Below are positions 1 to 6,543 of a stretch of 10,372 bases of DNA, in pieces. The notes beneath the pieces are model-generated. The model did no database searches. It was not told the origin of the DNA and saw only the letters and a program-made list of their open reading frames with translations. Source of the DNA: Alcanivorax sp. (GTDB lineage Bacteria > Pseudomonadota > Gammaproteobacteria > Pseudomonadales > Alcanivoracaceae). Within the stretch, counting starts at the first letter, position 1; each line of letters begins with the position of its first letter. The translations under genes were made by a program, and so were the position numbers. The stretch is taken from the NCBI GenBank assembly GCA_007135015.1, contig SLJS01000306.1, forward strand, positions 1-10,372, written 5' to 3'.

Positions 1-72
1 CGAATTCCGGCACGAAGCCAGGTTCTTCGCGCCCCAGGGTGCGCTCCCACAAACCCTTTTGCGACACCCTCC
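1..72 (-). repeat. REP-like dispersed repeat, inverted copy
   Basis: Read on the minus strand, this begins with a GGAGGGTGTCGCAAAAGGG block, continues through GTGGGAGCGCACCCTGGGGCGCGAAGAACCTGGC in pieces, and ends near CCGGAATTCG. The same series of blocks recurs at 2018-2118, 3061-3170, 10209-10278 and 10281-10372. The closest match is 10209-10278, in the same orientation and nearly the same length. The core (GTGGGAGCG, then a short palindrome, then GCGAAGAA) resembles the 'GTAGGAGCG' REP elements common in Pseudomonas and Xanthomonas relatives. The copy may start before the window. Bases 73-242 hold no gene that I can see, only the leader of the symporter. Confidence 0.7.
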
Positions 73-242
73 CCCGAACAATTTCCGTACTGACTCTGCC
101 GCAACGCAACAGCACCCGGCCCCATCCGCTGTAATGCTGATCCTGACTCTCTGGAAGCCGACGGCCTGCCGGGCGAATTTCATCCGGAGCCGCCATCGCT
201 GCTAAGGTTGTCCTGAGCCTGGTATCGGGGGAGCGGCCATAA

Positions 243-1649
243 ATGGAAGCAGTGATCGGCCAGATTGAAAGCCTGCTCGACGGTTTCGCGGCATTCATGT
301 GGGGCCCGCCCCTGGTGGTGCTGCTGGTCGGCGGCGGCCTCTTCTTCGTGATTCATTCGGCCCTGCTGCCCTATCGCCACTTCGGGCATGCCCTGGGCAT
401 CCTGCGGGGCAAATACGACGACGCCAGCGACCCGGGTGATGTTTCGCACTTCCGCGCGCTGACCACTGCGTTGTCCGGCACCCTGGGACTGGGCAACATC
501 GCCGGCGTGGCGGTGGCCATTACCGTGGGCGGGCCCGGGGCCATTTTCTGGATGTGGATCACGGCCCTGGTGGGCATTGCCACCAAGTTCTACACCTGTA
601 CCCTCGCGATCCTCTATCGCGGCCGCGACAGCCTCGGGCACCTGCAGGGCGGGCCCATGTACATCGTGCGTGAGGGCCTGGGCCGGCGCTGGCTGCCGCT
701 GGCCTTTCTGTTCGCGGTGGCGGGCATGCTCGGCACGCTCCCCGTGTTCCAGGTCAACCAGCTGGTCCAGATCGTGCGCGATATCATTGCCGTGCCCGCC
801 GGCTGGACCAGCGCCGACGATCACCTGCTGTTCGACTTTGTCATGGGTGTGAGCGTCGCCGCGCTGGTACTGGCGGTGGTCGTCGGCCGCATCCAGCGGG
901 TGGGGCTGGTCACCGGCTGGCTGGTACCGTCCATGGTGGGGCTCTATCTGGTGCTGACCTTCTATATCCTGGGCACCCATGCGAGCGAAGTGCCCGCTGC
1001 CTTCGCACTCATCTTCCGCGACGCCTTCATGGGCGAAGCGGTGGCCGGAGGCATCCTCGGTGCCGTCATTGTTACCGGCGTTCGCCGGGGAGCCTTTTCA
1101 AACGAGGCAGGCATCGGCACGGAGGTCATGGCCCATGGCGCCGCGCGCACCCGGGAACCGGTCCGCGAGGGCCTGGTGGCCATGCTGGGCCCGGTCATCG
1201 ATACGCTGATCGTATGCACCTGCACGGCCCTGGCGCTGCTGGTCACGGGGGTCTGGACGGAGTCGGAGATGGAAGGCGTCTCGCTCACCGCGGAGGCCTT
1301 TGAAACCGCCCTGCCCGGCTTCGGTGCCTGGGCGCTGACCCTGATGGTGGTCATGCTCAGTCTCAGCACCATCCTTACCTTCTGGTACTATGGCAGCAAG
1401 TGCCTGGGCTTTCTGGTGGGCGCCGAATACCAGCACCATTACATCTGGATCTATACCCTTCTGATTCTGGCCGGCGCCGTGGTGACCCTGGATGCGGTGC
1501 TCGGTCTGATCGACGGGATGTACGCGGTCATGGCCATTCCCACCATGACCGCATCGCTGCTGCTGGCTCCCCGCGTCAAGGAAGCCGCACGGGACTATTT
1601 CCGGCGCAGGCGTGGGAATTTCGCAGACGAGGCAGACCATGAATACTGA
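243..1649 (+). CDS. AGCS-family sodium:alanine/glycine symporter
   Basis: This is an inner-membrane carrier that imports a small neutral amino acid (alanine, glycine or possibly glutamine) driven by the sodium gradient. The 468 residues fit the usual AGCS length. Family signatures are clear: GLGNIAGVA at about residues 82-90, GGPGAIFWMW at 96-105, SNEAGIGT at 286-293, and the EPVREGL / GPVIDT stretch at 305-321, followed by CTCTAL. About ten hydrophobic segments run through the protein, and the C-terminus ends in a basic, then acidic cytoplasmic tail (FRRRRGNFADEADHEY). The ATG at 243 has a GGGGGAG box at 227-233, nine bases upstream. Its last 11 bases overlap the next gene, so the two are probably co-transcribed and translationally coupled. 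The family call is firm; the exact substrate cannot be read from sequence. Confidence 0.93.
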   Translation: MEAVIGQIESLLDGFAAFMWGPPLVVLLVGGGLFFVIHSALLPYRHFGHALGILRGKYDDASDPGDVSHFRALTTALSGTLGLGNIAGVAVAITVGGPGAIFWMWITALVGIATKFYTCTLAILYRGRDSLGHLQGGPMYIVREGLGRRWLPLAFLFAVAGMLGTLPVFQVNQLVQIVRDIIAVPAGWTSADDHLLFDFVMGVSVAALVLAVVVGRIQRVGLVTGWLVPSMVGLYLVLTFYILGTHASEVPAAFALIFRDAFMGEAVAGGILGAVIVTGVRRGAFSNEAGIGTEVMAHGAARTREPVREGLVAMLGPVIDTLIVCTCTALALLVTGVWTESEMEGVSLTAEAFETALPGFGAWALTLMVVMLSLSTILTFWYYGSKCLGFLVGAEYQHHYIWIYTLLILAGAVVTLDAVLGLIDGMYAVMAIPTMTASLLLAPRVKEAARDYFRRRRGNFADEADHEY

Positions 1650-1974
1650 ATCGATCCGCGATCAACTGCTGGCACGCCGCGCCGAACTGGAAGCACTCCG
1701 CGAAGGCTCCGGCGAAAGCCGCGCTCCGGTGCAACTGGACCAGCAGAGTGTGGGCCGGCTCTCGCGCATGGACGCCATGCAGCAGCAGGCCATGGCCGAG
1801 GCCACCGAAGCGCAGCGGGCCCGCGAACTCGCCGAGATTCGCGCCGCCCTGACGCGGATCGAGCAGGATGATTATGGCTACTGCGAGGATTGCGGCACGG
1901 AGATACCGGAAAAGCGGCTGCTTCTCTATCCCGCCATCCGCTACTGCGTGGCCTGCCAGGAAAGCCGGGAATAA
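1639..1974 (+). CDS. Short TraR/DksA-family C4 zinc-finger protein
   Basis: A 111-residue member of the TraR/DksA family, whose proteins enter the RNA polymerase secondary channel and change promoter output, often together with ppGpp. The C-terminus has a perfect C4 finger: C82-x2-C85-x17-C103-x2-C106, the DksA spacing. The N-terminal 75 residues are charged and helical, as expected for a coiled coil, with a turn around RLSRMDAMQQQ (40-50). The coiled-coil tip lacks the exact DxxDxA motif of Escherichia coli DksA (SRMDAM here), and the protein is about 40 residues shorter, so it is a DksA-like paralogue rather than DksA. I chose ATG 1639 because GAGG at 1629-1632 lies six bases upstream; an in-frame ATG at 1612 would add nine residues inside the symporter gene. 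It overlaps the symporter's end by 11 bases, suggesting one operon. Confidence 0.88.
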   Translation: MNTESIRDQLLARRAELEALREGSGESRAPVQLDQQSVGRLSRMDAMQQQAMAEATEAQRARELAEIRAALTRIEQDDYGYCEDCGTEIPEKRLLLYPAIRYCVACQESRE

Positions 1975-2017
1975 TCCTTTTCAGCGTCCCGCTGCCTCCC
2001 CTCGGCCCGGCATGAGA

Positions 2018-2118
2018 ACCGCACCCTGGTGCGCGAAGAATCGGGCACGTGCCGGATGCCGGGTTTTCGCGCTGCAAGCAGCGCTTCTGCAGGCGTCATG
2101 ATCCCTGTTTTGCGACCC
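2018..2118. repeat. REP-like composite repeat (two opposed halves)
   Basis: The left half (about 2018-2050) reads forward: a GCACC-GGTGC palindrome, then GCGAAGAATC. The right half (about 2051-2118) reads on the minus strand and matches the unit at 10281-10372, including the palindrome GCGCTGC-AA-GCAGCGC at 2069-2084 and the TTTTGCGACCCCCTCC block at its end. The two halves meet near GGGCACGTGCC, the same head-to-head arrangement as in 3061-3170. It sits between the DksA-like gene and the response regulator, where it may act as a weak transcription boundary; that role is inferred. Confidence 0.68.
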
Positions 2119-2222
2119 CCTCCCGGATCGAATGCCAAAGCCGGCGGCGCAGGGTCTTTATGTGTCCTTCACGTGCTATCTTGTATGAGTGGGTCACAAC
2201 CCCGTCAAGGAGCAAGAGTCTC

Positions 2223-2945
2223 ATGACACAGTCACTGCAGAAGCTGTCCCTCCTTCTGGTGGAGGACCACCGGGAGCTGGCACAGACGATTGTCGAATAT
2301 CTGGAAGAAAGCGGGGCCACCGTCGACTATGCAGGCAACCCCTCACTGGCCAGGGAGCTGATGCGCGAACATCACCATGACCTGATCCTGCTCGATATCA
2401 TGCTGCCCGGCGAAGATGGCTACTCGCTGTGCAATTTCCTGCGCACGGAACTGATGAAGGATGCCCCGGTGATCTTTCTCACTGCCCGGGACCAGCTTGA
2501 TGACAAGCTGGAAGGGTTCTCCCGGGGCGGCGATGACTATATCGTCAAGCCATTCGCACTGCCGGAACTGGCCGCCCGGATCCAGGCACTGATTCGAAGG
2601 CAGCGTCACGAAGTCGCCCCCAATGTGCTGCAGGTTGCCGACCTGGAGCTCGACCCGTCCCGCCAGGAAGTTCGCCGGGCGGGACAGCTGCTGAAGCTCT
2701 CGCCCACCGCGTTTCGCATTCTGCGGATACTCATGCGTGAATCCCCGCGACTGGTCAGCCGCGAGCAGCTGGAGCAGGAGCTCTGGGGAGACCTGGTGCC
2801 GGATTCCGATGCATTGCGCAGCCATCTGTACAACCTTCGCAAGGTCGTGGACAAGCCGTTCGAGACGAAACTGCTTGAAACCATGCCCGGCGTCGGTTTC
2901 CTCATCCGCAAACCCACGCAGGAATCCGACCGGAACAGTGCCTGA
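2223..2945 (+). CDS. OmpR/PhoB-family response regulator
   Basis: A 240-residue two-component transcription factor. The receiver domain (about 8-125) has the acidic pair E14-D15, phospho-acceptor D58 in LILLDIMLP, T87 in FLTAR, and K109 in DDYIVKPF, so it should be phosphorylatable. The C-terminal winged helix (about 140-235) has LKLSPTAFRILRILM and SREQLEQELWGD, then the recognition region ALRSHLYNLRKVVDKPF and a final wing ending GVGFLIRKP. I chose ATG 2223 because AAGGAG (2207-2212) precedes it by ten bases and residue 1 then falls just before the receiver; an ATG at 2049 would add 58 residues encoded partly by the repeat. The gene converges on the histidine kinase at 3206-4474, its likely partner. 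No convincing sigma-70 promoter is visible in 2119-2222. Confidence 0.93.
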   Translation: MTQSLQKLSLLLVEDHRELAQTIVEYLEESGATVDYAGNPSLARELMREHHHDLILLDIMLPGEDGYSLCNFLRTELMKDAPVIFLTARDQLDDKLEGFSRGGDDYIVKPFALPELAARIQALIRRQRHEVAPNVLQVADLELDPSRQEVRRAGQLLKLSPTAFRILRILMRESPRLVSREQLEQELWGDLVPDSDALRSHLYNLRKVVDKPFETKLLETMPGVGFLIRKPTQESDRNSA

Positions 2946-2948
2946 TGT

Positions 2949-2965
2949 GCGCCCCTTTGGGGCGC
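2949..2965 (+). terminator. Hairpin just after the response regulator
   Basis: GCGCCCC-TTT-GGGGCGC forms a perfect 7-bp stem with a 3-base loop, starting four bases after the TGA stop. It lacks a T-tract, so it would be a weak intrinsic terminator or an mRNA 3'-end stabiliser; being palindromic, it could act on both converging transcripts. The same hairpin follows the gene ending at 9687. Confidence 0.6.
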
Positions 2966-2997
2966 GGTCGTCGGCGGTCGGTGGTCAGTAGTCGGAA
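2966..2997. repeat. Four tandem 7-nt units after the hairpin
   Basis: After a 4-base spacer (GGTC, 2966-2969) come four heptads in register: GTCGGCG (2970-2976), GTCGGTG (2977-2983), GTCAGTA (2984-2990) and GTCGGAA (2991-2997). A degenerate version with the same 4-base offset follows the hairpin at 9687-9703, so hairpin and heptads appear to travel as one repeat unit. Confidence 0.6.
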
Positions 2998-3001
2998 GAA
3001 A

Positions 3002-3040
3002 CATTCTTTCCCGGATTCACACGCCGGTGAATCAGGAATG
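3002..3040. other. Two-part stem-loop in the convergent gap
   Basis: GATTCAC (3014-3020) pairs with GTGAATC (3027-3033) around a 6-base loop, and an outer CATTC (3002-3006) can pair with GAATG (3036-3040). It lies between the converging regulator and kinase genes. It may help end transcription in either direction, but no T-run follows, so the role is uncertain. Confidence 0.4.
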
Positions 3041-3060
3041 ATCCCCTCTCCCCCTGGACG

Positions 3061-3170
3061 CTGTCGCAAAAGGGTCTCATGACACCGGCAGGAGCGCACC
3101 CTGGGGTGCGAAGAACCTGGCACCGTTGCCGAATCCGGGGCCTTCGCGGCCCAAGTTCCGCTCCCACAAG
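3061..3170. repeat. REP-like composite repeat between regulator and kinase
   Basis: The forward half begins GTCGCAAAAGGG, then GGCAGGAGCGCACC, a CACCCTGGGGTGC palindrome and GCGAAGAACCTGGCACC. From about 3125 an opposed half reads GAATCCGGGGCCTTCGCGG and ends CCGCTCCCAC, the reverse complement of a GTGGGAGCGG start. This is the same head-to-head architecture as 2018-2118. It fills most of the gap before the kinase stop at 3206. Confidence 0.68.
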
Positions 3171-3205
3171 TGCCAGAATTACCCTGCTTCAACACCCTTG
3201 CCAGA

Positions 3206-4474
3206 CTAACCTTCCAACACCACCCTCGCCCTGGTGCCCTGGCCGGGCCTGCTGGCGACATCGAGCTGCCAGCCGCTTCGCTCGCACAGCCGCTGGACAA
3301 TGGCCAGTCCCAGCCCATGTCCTCCTTCCGAACTTTCCCCGCGCTCGAAAGGTTTCATCAGACGCTCCAGTGACTCCGGATCCATGCCGGGGCCGGTATC
3401 GGAAACCGTTACACTGCGATCCGCCACGACCACTTCGATCGAGCCGCTGTCGGTATAATTGATGGCATTGCGTATCAGGTTGGTCAGCACGATGGTCAGC
3501 AGGATCTCCGGTGCATCCAGCTCCACTACAGCGTCCTGCCTGCATGCCAGGCGTACCTGCTTGCGTGCCGCCAGCGGCTCGAGGCGCTCGACCAGGTTCA
3601 TGACCAGGTCATTGACGACCAGCCGCTCCGATGGAATCCGGTGGTCTTCCATGCGCGCGAGCATCAGCAGGGTTTCGGTCAGCGCCTCCATGTCACCGGC
3701 GGTGTCCTCAATGCGGCGCAGGGGCGGCGAGTCGGGTAATCGTGCCGAAAGCAATTCCAGATTGGCGCGTATCACCGCCAGGGGGGTACGCAATTCATGG
3801 CTGGCATCGCGGGTGAAGCGCCGCTCACGCTCAACGAACTCCAGCAGCCTGTCGGCATAGTTCTCCAGCGCGGAGACCAGTACCGCCACTTCAGAGTCCC
3901 GCTCGGCCCCGATCCGCGAAAGGTCCGGGCGGTCCAGGCGGTCGCCGCCGGAGGTCTTGCGCAGCGCATCGGCCAGGCGCACAAGCGGGGAGACCAGTTG
4001 ACGGGACTTTCGCCAGCCCAGGTAAGTAAGCAGGTAGATGACAAGCAATACGACACTCAGGGGCGCGATGCCGAAAGCGAGCGCCAGGGCAAAGACCCGC
4101 TCTTCGTCAAACTCCAGATACAGGGTCTTGTCGCCGCGCTGTTCGATGTAGACGATGGGCTCACGCTCGAAAAGCGTCACCCGGTGGAAACCGGGACCCA
4201 GCCCCTGAAACGCCTCGGGGACGGGATCATGGTGCTCCGGGCCCCGCAGGTAGCCGAGCAGGTGCCTGGTATTGGGCCGGGCACTGGAGGAGTCCTGGTC
4301 ATAAAGCTCCCAGAAATGCTCGGCCTCGAGCTTGAGCGCCCGCTCGACCAGCAGGTGTTCGGTGATCAGGGCGGTAATCATCACCCCGAGCACCGTGGCA
4401 AGACTGATCAGGCCTGCCTGGAACAGGTACACGCGGGCAAGGCGGTGCTGAACTCCGGAACGGCGCCTGGTCAT
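3206..4474 (-). CDS. Membrane sensor histidine kinase
   Basis: A 422-residue inner-membrane kinase. Order of parts: a short cytoplasmic N-terminus rich in Arg; transmembrane helix 1 (about 17-37); a periplasmic sensor of about 90 residues (38-127) matching no domain I recognise; transmembrane helix 2 (about 128-152); a HAMP-like linker (about 153-212); HisKA with phospho-acceptor H226 in DASHELRTPLA; and the HATPase_c domain with N-box N336 (LIRNAINY), G1 box D359 (VSDTGPGM), F-box KPFERG (374-379) and G2 box GHGLGLAI (385-392). All catalytic motifs are intact. It faces the response regulator at 2223-2945 and is very likely its partner, despite the opposite strand. The start at 4474 has no strong Shine-Dalgarno sequence. 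The upstream DUF2878 gene is on the same strand but ends 152 bases away. Confidence 0.92.
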   Translation of the reverse strand: MTRRRSGVQHRLARVYLFQAGLISLATVLGVMITALITEHLLVERALKLEAEHFWELYDQDSSSARPNTRHLLGYLRGPEHHDPVPEAFQGLGPGFHRVTLFEREPIVYIEQRGDKTLYLEFDEERVFALALAFGIAPLSVVLLVIYLLTYLGWRKSRQLVSPLVRLADALRKTSGGDRLDRPDLSRIGAERDSEVAVLVSALENYADRLLEFVERERRFTRDASHELRTPLAVIRANLELLSARLPDSPPLRRIEDTAGDMEALTETLLMLARMEDHRIPSERLVVNDLVMNLVERLEPLAARKQVRLACRQDAVVELDAPEILLTIVLTNLIRNAINYTDSGSIEVVVADRSVTVSDTGPGMDPESLERLMKPFERGESSEGGHGLGLAIVQRLCERSGWQLDVASRPGQGTRARVVLEG

Positions 4475-4626
4475 CGGTCAATACATCCGGCAGGAGTGGC
4501 CACGGAAAAGAGAGCTGCTGCTGTCACCATACGCAAAAAGCCCCAATCGGACCATGGACAGGCGATCCCGGGAAACCCGGCTGACGCTCTTCCCGAAGCT
4601 GGCCCGCAGCCGACCGCCGCACAGGC

Positions 4627-5187
4627 TCAACCAGCCATTGTTTCTGCATTATCACTCCAGATGGCGCGCGCCCTCCAGGCAAGCAGTGGCACCAACAGGG
4701 AGAACACGAGTCCGTAAACCACCAGCAAGGGCACCATCCCGAGCGGCGCACTGGCCGCGCCAAACCGGATTCCCGCGGCCATGGAGCAGACGCCACCGAC
4801 AGCGCCGAAAACCGCCGCCAACCCGGGCCTGCCCTGCAGCCAGGAAAGGCTGTAGTGAAAGCTGACCGCAAGTCCCGCCCACAACAGCAGGATCCAGGGC
4901 GGGGGCAACCAGGAAACCGGTTGCAGCCGGTACTCGATCAGCCCCGGAAGAACCCACAGCAACTCCACCACCGCCCCCAGCGCCACACCGAAGCACACCA
5001 GGCGCAGATCCCGCCCGGCGGAACTTCCCGTCAGACTTCCCGTCAACGGGCCCCAGGCGAGCAACAGAACCAGTACTGCCAGCGCGGGCCGAACCTCACC
5101 CGCCGCTGCACCGAGCACGGTGGTGAACCACAATGCCTGGAATAGCACCAGGTTGCCGATCACACCAATCTTGTGCCGTCTTTTCAT
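4627..5187 (-). CDS. DUF2878 family membrane protein
   Basis: A 186-residue, very hydrophobic protein with about six membrane-spanning stretches. The N-terminus (GVIGNLVLFQALWFTTVLGAA, residues 8-28 in parts) is typical of the DUF2878 family, and the length fits. No enzymatic motif is visible; the family has no established biochemical role that I know of. In other gammaproteobacteria, DUF2878 genes tend to occur near cyclopropane-fatty-acid-synthase-like, DUF1365, NTF2-like and chalcone isomerase-like genes; two of those four types lie directly divergent here. GGAG (minus strand, 5197-5200) precedes the ATG by nine bases, supporting this start. The 152-base gap to the kinase gene holds only a weak CCGGG-AAA-CCCGG hairpin (4568-4580), so read-through into the kinase is possible. 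Confidence 0.8.
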   Translation of the reverse strand: MKRRHKIGVIGNLVLFQALWFTTVLGAAAGEVRPALAVLVLLLAWGPLTGSLTGSSAGRDLRLVCFGVALGAVVELLWVLPGLIEYRLQPVSWLPPPWILLLWAGLAVSFHYSLSWLQGRPGLAAVFGAVGGVCSMAAGIRFGAASAPLGMVPLLVVYGLVFSLLVPLLAWRARAIWSDNAETMAG

Positions 5188-5274
5188 TGGCGGATTCTCC
5201 GGCGAAGGCTGTCAATGCGCCGTGAAGTGAAGGGTTCACACCTGTTTCACCAGTTGCGGGCGAATATCGCCATC
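5188..5274. promoter_or_regulatory. Divergent intergenic region with GTGAA/TTCAC palindrome
   Basis: This 87-base gap separates the divergent DUF2878 and NTF2-like genes and must hold promoters for both. It contains two tandem GTGAA units (5222-5231), a GGG spacer, then TTCAC (5235-5239) and a further TTCAC (5246-5250). GTGAA-ggg-TTCAC is a perfect 13-bp interrupted palindrome, a plausible site for a dimeric regulator. I see no clear -35/-10 pair, and no match to the TGATC...CGTA type promoter associated with RpoE-ChrR. Confidence 0.4.
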
Positions 5275-5838
5275 ATGATCAGATTACTCCTCTCCAGCAG
5301 CCTGGTTGCTTGCCTCGCGACCATTCTCAGCGCCTGCACAAGCAGCAGCCATGACGATTTCGCCGGGCAGTACCTTGAAGCACTTGAAGAACATCCCGGG
5401 GCCGAAGCCGACATGGAAGCGGCCACAGGGCGTTTCATGGCGGTATTCGAGAACTTTCACGACAACAAGCTGCGTGAGCGGGTGGAGGCGGCCTACGCAC
5501 CGGAGCTGTACTTCAACGACACCATGCATACCTTTCGCGACCGCAATACGCTGCACGCGTATCTTCAGCGAACGGCCGGGCGAATCGAGTCGATGGAGGT
5601 GGAACTGCTGGGCTGGTCCCGGCAGAGCACGGACCTGTATGTCCGCTGGACCATGAAAACGCGCTTTCGGATACTCGGGCGCGAGAGCGCACCGCGCACT
5701 TCGGGCATGAGTCATTTACGCCTTGATGACGCCGGGAAGATTATTCTGCAACAGGATTTCTGGGACAGCTCCCAGGGATTTCTCGAGCACATTCCGGTCT
5801 TCGGCGGGAGTATCCGATGGTTGCGCGCGCGATTGTAA
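5275..5838 (+). CDS. NTF2/SnoaL-like lipoprotein
   Basis: A 187-residue predicted lipoprotein. Residues 1-20 form a signal peptide ending in a perfect lipobox (L18-S-A-C21), so Cys21 should be lipidated and the protein anchored in the outer or inner membrane. The rest resembles bacterial 'nuclear transport factor 2 family' proteins: FHDNKLRERVEAAYAPELYFNDT (61-83 in parts), RWTMKTRFRILGR (124-136), SGMSHLRL (143-150), QDFWDS (160-165), ending in FGGSIRWLRARL. These folds form a cone-shaped pocket; no substrate is known. I chose ATG 5275 because it gives a textbook lipoprotein signal; an in-frame ATG at 5215 would add 20 residues before it, and neither start has a strong ribosome site. It overlaps the next gene by 22 bases, indicating an operon. 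Its neighbours suggest a role in envelope lipid metabolism, which is inference. Confidence 0.8.
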   Translation: MIRLLLSSSLVACLATILSACTSSSHDDFAGQYLEALEEHPGAEADMEAATGRFMAVFENFHDNKLRERVEAAYAPELYFNDTMHTFRDRNTLHAYLQRTAGRIESMEVELLGWSRQSTDLYVRWTMKTRFRILGRESAPRTSGMSHLRLDDAGKIILQQDFWDSSQGFLEHIPVFGGSIRWLRARL

Positions 5839-6377
5839 GCATGCTTGTCTGCATCAGCCTGGCTCCCGCCGCTACCATGGCCGGGGATACCGTAGCGTCC
5901 AGTTCTTCCGTCCAGCCCTCCTCTGAAGGCGGCGAATCCGTGCGCGAATGTTCCGCAACCACCGTGCGAGCCCTGCGGTTCATTCGCGTGGCCGAAGCGC
6001 GGCTGAAGCTCGATGACTGTGATCGACTGCAATGGCCGCTGGAGCCTCCCCTGGTGCTGGAGCTGTCCTACCACCGGGCCGTGCCCGCCCATGCCTTCGA
6101 CGAGGCGGCGCGCGCCATGCTTGAACGCAACCTGGAAGAAGAACGCTGGCGCTCTCTGCAAAGCCGGGTCGACACCTTCAACCGGGGCTACCGGGATGTC
6201 GAGGATGGAGATGTATACCGGCTGCACTATGACCGCGACGGCAGCCTCCGGCTTGCCCTGAACGGTCAAACGATAGCCCGTGAACAGGGCCATGATTTCG
6301 CGCGCGCCTACCTGCATATCTGGTTCGGGGAAGAACCCTACTCGAGCCGCATGAAGGCCTCGTTGCTGAACGAGTGA
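5817..6377 (+). CDS. Chalcone isomerase-like secreted protein
   Basis: A 186-residue protein with an N-terminal signal peptide (about 1-22, ending ATMA|GD). The mature part resembles the bacterial chalcone isomerase-like domain: VRALRFIRVAEARL (50-63), PLVLELSYHRAVPA (78-91), GDVYRLHYDRDGSLRLALNG (131-150), and the strongest segment DFARAYLHIWFGEEPYSSRMKASLL (160-184 in parts), where family members have a conserved F-x-x-I-W-x-G near the C-terminus. Bacterial members are periplasmic and probably bind fatty-acid-like ligands; flavonoid chemistry is not implied. GGGAG (5806-5810) lies six bases before ATG 5817, inside the upstream lipoprotein gene, whose end it overlaps by 22 bases. The first 45 mature residues are Ser/Glu-rich and look like a linker. 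The family assignment is good; the function is unknown. Confidence 0.75.
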   Translation: MVARAIVSMLVCISLAPAATMAGDTVASSSSVQPSSEGGESVRECSATTVRALRFIRVAEARLKLDDCDRLQWPLEPPLVLELSYHRAVPAHAFDEAARAMLERNLEEERWRSLQSRVDTFNRGYRDVEDGDVYRLHYDRDGSLRLALNGQTIAREQGHDFARAYLHIWFGEEPYSSRMKASLLNE

Positions 6378-6480
6378 AGCTCCCCGCCGGCGCCCCCCCG
6401 GCTTCCATCCCCGCCATCCGCTGCACCGACCCGGGTTTGCCTGGGTGGCCCTGACGACTGGAACACCGGTCAACGGGGCC

Positions 6481-6540
6481 TGTTCGACCCCGGGGCCAGG
6501 TTCCATAATCGAAGCCTCTTGAGGTACCCGATGAGGATCA
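6481..6540 (+). promoter_or_regulatory. Possible promoter and ribosome site for the dehydrogenase pair
   Basis: CATAAT (6504-6509) matches a -10 box in five of six positions. A candidate -35 is only weak (TGTTCG, 6481-6486, 17-base spacing). GAGG at 6533-6536 is the ribosome site, seven bases before ATG 6544. The remaining gap (6378-6480) has a small hairpin around ACCCGGGTTTGCCTGGGT but no gene. Confidence 0.3.
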
Positions 6541-6543
6541 GGT

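Noticed and set aside
1..16. GAATTCCGGCACGA at the window start, resembling an EcoRI cDNA cloning adaptor
   Set aside because: The same segment aligns to GATTCCGGGACGGT at 10210-10223 and to the reverse of the 3061-3170 repeat, so it is native repeat sequence and not vector.
180..980. 266-codon minus-strand open frame opposite the symporter
   Set aside because: The peptide is His/Gln/Gly-rich, typical of the reverse complement of a hydrophobic transporter; no domain is visible.
2049..2222. In-frame upstream start giving the response regulator 58 extra residues
   Set aside because: The extra residues come from the REP-like repeat and the leader; the receiver domain begins properly at ATG 2223, which has AAGGAG upstream.
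2966..2997. Tandem heptads as a possible CRISPR-like or iteron array
   Set aside because: The units are only 7 nt with no spacers, there are four of them, and no cas or rep gene is nearby; a terminator-linked repeat fits better.
3797..4717. 306-codon plus-strand open frame opposite the histidine kinase
   Set aside because: It overlaps a kinase with all catalytic boxes intact and encodes no recognisable domain.
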